Of a DNA stretch of 64,000 nucleotides, positions 60,483 to 64,000 are shown in pieces. The notes beneath the pieces were generated by a model. The model saw only the letters and a list, made by a program, of their open reading frames with translations. It made no database searches and was not told the origin of the DNA. The stretch covers positions 124,001 to 188,000 of the forward strand of contig NW_026516723.1 of the NCBI RefSeq assembly GCF_025766255.1. Reading direction: 5' to 3'. Position 1 is the stretch's first letter. The number at the start of each line of letters is the position of its first letter. The DNA is from Zychaea mexicana. Lineage: Eukaryota; Mucoromycota; Mucoromycetes; Mucorales; Lichtheimiaceae. A program made the translations under genes and the position numbers.

Positions 60483-61584
60483 ATGTCACTTCCAAAAGCA
60501 GAAGATCTTGAGCAACTCGAAGATATTGGTAACTAGACGACGTTTGCAATTTGAGGATTTGAGATTGGCTGTCATGGCGATCTTGACTAATGTGAGTGGT
60601 TTCGCGGTGTTGAATAGAAAAGCAATGGGCTGTCAAGGCAAGTTAAAGCACTCAGGACCGGTAAGTATAATACAACAATGACGCACATATATTTTGCCCA
60701 CTTGCTACTTTATGGATATTGGGGGGAAGAAGGCTTAGAAGGACAATATATCTAAATGTTGGGTTTTGTTTATGTATAGTGATTTCTATTATACGCGTGC
60801 GCACGCGTGTAATATGTATGTGCGTTGGATCCTCCCTTTCTCACAGATAGACAATATATGATGGTGATGATATGTTGGGGGCCATTCTCTTCCAATTGTT
60901 GCTATTATAAATTTGTGTGCTTAGGCCATGCATCATGCCGAAACATATTACAATTTGGTGTCCAAGATTGATATGAAGAACTTTCCATTGACAAAGTAAC
61001 GTGGACCCTCTCCAGCTCTTGTGGGAAAGAGGAAGGAAAGAAAAAGAATACAGAAAATGATAATGCTATATATAGGATCGACGACGAGATCTACAAGGAC
61101 TTTGAAGAGACATTCCCAGAAATTGATGTGAAGCACTTGAATGACAAGGATTTTAAAACGCCCGAGGCAAAGGAAAAGTGGCGCATATGGATCAACAAGT
61201 ACGAGAAACTGGTGAACGAATTTAACTTTGGCAGCTTGATCCGTATTGATTACAGGGATGACTACACTGAGCAAAACACAATGTTTGGTAAGTTTCGGTT
61301 TAAAGCAGCAGAGAAAAAAAGCAGTCTGCATCTATATTTTGCATGATGTTATTTGTCTAATGTGCATATCATTGCAGGTGTTCGCATGCAGGTTTGTTGA
61401 GGAAGCCCTTGTATTTTTAGACGATTTACAACTGTCATAAACAAGGAAAAGAGAAAGAGGATCTAAAAAAAGGAAGACTGACCACAGGAAATAATTTGCC
61501 ATTGTCATTACTATGTAGTTCTATGCCATTGAAATTGCCCGTAACAAGAAGGGTTTGAACGCAGAGCTTTTGAAGAAGAAATAA
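60483..61584 (+). CDS. PBDC1 / Ypl225w family protein (eEF1A folding chaperone)
   Basis: Homologue of human PBDC1 and yeast Ypl225w, reported as a co-translational chaperone for eEF1A. Six exons: 60483-60528, 60618-60637, 60925-60995, 61076-61287, 61378-61391 and 61519-61584, 142 residues. It starts MSLPKAEDLEQLEDI, then EKQWAVK, AMHHAETYYNLVSKIDM, KIDDEIYKDFEETFPEIDV, EKWRIWINKYEKLVNEFNFG, SLIRIDYRDDYTEQNT and FYAIEIARNKKGLN. Exons 2 (20 bp) and 5 (14 bp) are micro-exons. The second intron (60638-60924) begins GCAAGT after AAG, a GC-AG intron with textbook consensus; reading through it would give a stop two codons later. The GT at 60661 cannot serve because of that stop. It is head-to-head with VPS41. 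Confidence 0.93.
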
Positions 61585-62449
61585 GCCAAGAACAAAAAGA
61601 CTAGGGAGTGGAGTGTAGATTATTGAGTGGATGTACAAACACCAGCATAGCATATAATAAGAACATACACGCTTTTTTGGGATCCAGCAACAACAGCAGC
61701 ATTTGTTTACCTTTCTATTTTACACTTTTTAACGGGATCAGGTCTCATAAATCCCGCCGCCCTGCTGTGTGAAGAAGGAGTCTACAGTTTCTTGGCACTC
61801 TTCAACCATGGTTGGAATTGCTATAGACTTAATATTATTACCGAATAAACGCACATTGCCACAACCATCCCTTTACGCACGCACGTTTATGCGATGGAAC
61901 GGCAAGGAGTAAAGGAAGAGAAATTATGATTGTATGAGATCAGGGGCCAAGGCTATCTTTTTTGGGGGGCTTCCACTTGCCATGAAGCTGTCGCTGTTGT
62001 CGATGAATGTCATTTAGATCATTCATGTACAACATGGAAGAGGGAGAAGCAGGAAGACGCAGAGCCAATGATGAGCGACATATTAGTTTGTTTGGGGGGA
62101 GGATGGAAAGGGGAAGGGAGAGAGAGGAGACAGGAGAGTGTACTACTAAGTCTATGTCCATATGCTGACCATCTCTTGGAGGGCGAAAATTTTCTAGGGA
62201 TGAACTTAGAGATAAGAGATAGCCACATATAAGCACATAGAGCTGCACGCGCGCATACACTCCTTGTTGCATAAGGTCATGCCCGCAATGGGGGTCTTGG
62301 AACGTTCTTTGCTTCTTGCATCTCAGTCTTGATCTCTCTCTCTCTCTCTCTTTATGAATACGCATACACACGTCTTTTCGCAATAATTTATAAGATCGGC
62401 AAGATATAAAACCGGGCGCAAAAAAAGAAAGTTTAGAGGAACGAACACA
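61585..62449. other. Intergenic; L2HGDH upstream region
   Basis: No gene supported; the longest frames (about 100 codons on both strands, 61930-62383) are low-quality. It contains a (CT)10 tract at 62332-62351. Confidence 0.45.
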
Positions 62450-62457
62450 TATATAAG
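62450..62457 (+). promoter_or_regulatory. TATA box candidate for L2HGDH
   Basis: TATATAAG, 106 bp before the ATG at 62556, followed by a C/T-rich leader. Confidence 0.6.
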
Positions 62458-62555
62458 CTCAATCTCATTTTCTTACTTGATCTTTCCCTCTTTCTTTCCA
62501 TTTTCTTCCAGCTTTTTTTCATCTTATCGCAAACACTACTACTACATCAACTACC

Positions 62556-64000
62556 ATGGTTTTCGCTCGATCTGCTAGAATGTTTTCTCGAGGCCGCATG
62601 CCTGCCCTCACCGTGGGTGCCTTTGCAGCTACAGGTATGGTCTACATGGCTGTGAAACCTGAGCCCAAGAAAGTGCATGCCGAACAAAAGTTGTCGTTCT
62701 GGGAGAACCTTCCTGGCGAGAACATGCCTGTCAACCCTGGCTTTGCCAAGTTACGAGGCATGGCTGCAGAGCAGCGCTTCCGCACATCTCTCTCTGAGAA
62801 CAATGGAAAGACTGACTTTGATGTCGTTATTGGTAAATGTTAATCAATGTTATTTTTGGGCTATTGTGTTTGGAAGTTTGTGTTTGTTTCGGTCAGATGG
62901 GTTTGATATCAGCAAGATATGCAGGATGTCACTAACTGCTCCTTGTGTTGTGTACTCTGAATAGTGGGAGGTGGTATCATTGGTCTGGCTACCGCACGCG
63001 AATTATTGAAACGTTTCCCCAACATGACCGTGGCCGTGCTTGAAAAGGAGCGTGAGGTTGCTGCTCATCAGACTGGCCATAACAGCGGTGTCATTCACGC
63101 CGGTATCTATTACAAGCCCGGTTCGCGCATGGCATACACCTGCGTGCGTGGTGCCGACTTGATGTACGAGTACTGCAAGCAGAACCAATTGCCTGTCGAA
63201 CGCTGTGGCAAGTTGATTGTCGCCGTGGACGAAAAGGAACACAAGCAGGTTGAGCGACTCTATGAGATTGCCTCCTTGAACGGTGTCAAGGATTTGCAGG
63301 TGCTCAACAGTGACGAGGTCAGTTTAAAAGAATCCACTCGTTCCTCGTTAATGAATGATTATAAGCAAATGGGAGGTTTTTCGCTCTTTTGCATTACTGA
63401 AAATCTCCGGATATCTCTCTCTCTCTCTCCCTCTTGTCTCTTTTTAGATTCGTAAACTTGAGCCTAATGTCGTTGCTCACTCCGCCTTGTACTCGCCCAA
63501 TACTGGCATTACCGACTACGGTCTGGTCGCCCAGTGCATCGCCAATGAGATTGTCCAATCTGGGTAAGGTTTCCTTCCTGTCCCCACACTTTTATTCATC
63601 TACACTTATCTAACGAGGACACCGCTTATCTATAACAAATGCTGTAGCCGCGCGGAAATCAAGCTCGCCTTCGAAGCAAGCAAGTTTGAGAAGAGACCTG
63701 ATGGAAGAATCGAGGTAAGAAGATGCTCCAACCCGCAAACCAGGCCCATACCCAAACCCCCCTAATTCTTCCTACCATCGATAACAACAAAAGGAGTTGT
63801 TGAATCGGGTTACCTAAGCGACAACAAAAAGGAAAAGCAACATTTGATAACCATAATGTTTGTGTATAGATCTGGGGCGCTGAACCCAACCAACGTGGTC
63901 CCACGCTCAAGGTGTCTGCCAAAAACGTCATTACCTGCGCTGGCTTCTATTCCGACCGCGTTGCTGGCTTGGCTGGTGGTGATTCATCCAAGGCCAAGGT
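62556..64000 (+). CDS. L-2-hydroxyglutarate dehydrogenase, 5' part (runs off window)
   Basis: Mitochondrial FAD-dependent enzyme oxidising L-2-hydroxyglutarate to 2-oxoglutarate. Exons 62556-62832, 62965-63317, 63448-63563, 63648-63714 and 63870 onward; the frame is open at the window end. The first 90 residues have Arg-rich, Glu-free beginnings (MVFARSARMFSRGRMPALT), fitting a mitochondrial presequence, and a short hydrophobic stretch. The FAD-binding GxGxxG is split by intron 1: VIVGGGIIGLATARELL. Family blocks follow: QTGHNSGVIHAGIYYKPGS, GADLMYEYCKQNQLP, CGKLIVAVDEKE, SPNTGITDYGLVAQCIANEI, and NVITCAGFYSDRVAGLAGG at the end. It resembles animal L2HGDH and DAO-type oxidoreductases. Confidence 0.93.

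Noticed and set aside
61930..62383. Open frames of 100-147 codons on both strands upstream of L2HGDH
   Set aside because: Low-complexity composition with a CT repeat and no motif; the region looks like promoter and 5' flank.

Overview
The window is nuclear DNA of a filamentous fungus, most likely an early-diverging one (Mucoromycota, Mucorales-like; this placement is inference). The support is: short GT-AG introns (mostly 50-120 bp) in nearly every gene; fungal proteins such as a Chs4/Skt5-like chitin synthase regulator, a Las17-type WASP, NAD-dependent Mtd1, a sterol-sensing HMG-CoA reductase and a ubiquitin-L40 fusion; and transposon and F-box/TPR families typical of these genomes. I saw no operons, CRISPR arrays, rRNA or tRNA genes. 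Exon junctions were worked out by hand, and for each intact gene the exon lengths sum to a whole number of codons.

Layout. 1-5.6 kb: a decayed cytochrome P450 (+), RNA polymerase I/III subunit AC19 (+) and a concentrative nucleoside transporter (-). 5.6-16 kb: gene-poor and mobile-element rich. It holds a 0.49-kb inverted-repeat (foldback) element, a degenerate non-LTR retrotransposon (-), a small acidic protein of unknown family (+), the N-terminal zinc-finger part of a MULE-like gene (+) and a broken Harbinger/DDE_Tnp_4 transposase (-). 17.6-33.3 kb: a dense housekeeping block with EXO1 (+), a coiled-coil polyQ protein (-), WASP/Las17 (-), a Skt5/Chs4-like Sel1 protein (+), HMG-CoA reductase (-) and MTD1 (-). 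33.7-47.4 kb: sparse, with an F-box/TPR/LRR pseudogene (-), a 90-residue orphan protein (+), an ACS-family MFS permease with a damaged first membrane segment (+) and a decayed monocarboxylate-type MFS gene (+). 47.9-64 kb: ubiquitin-L40 (+), Ran (-), an orphan reading frame with one stop (+), thioredoxin (-), VPS41 (-), PBDC1/Ypl225w (+) and the 5' part of L-2-hydroxyglutarate dehydrogenase (+), which runs off the window.

Neighbouring genes do not form one pathway, but two head-to-head pairs share short intergenic promoters: WASP with Skt5-like (261 bp; actin patches and chitin synthesis) and VPS41 with PBDC1 (202 bp). The most notable features are an in-frame, intron-containing exon duplication in EXO1, the foldback element, a GC-AG intron in PBDC1, a conserved MFS TM1 segment that now lies inside an intron, and several orphan small proteins.
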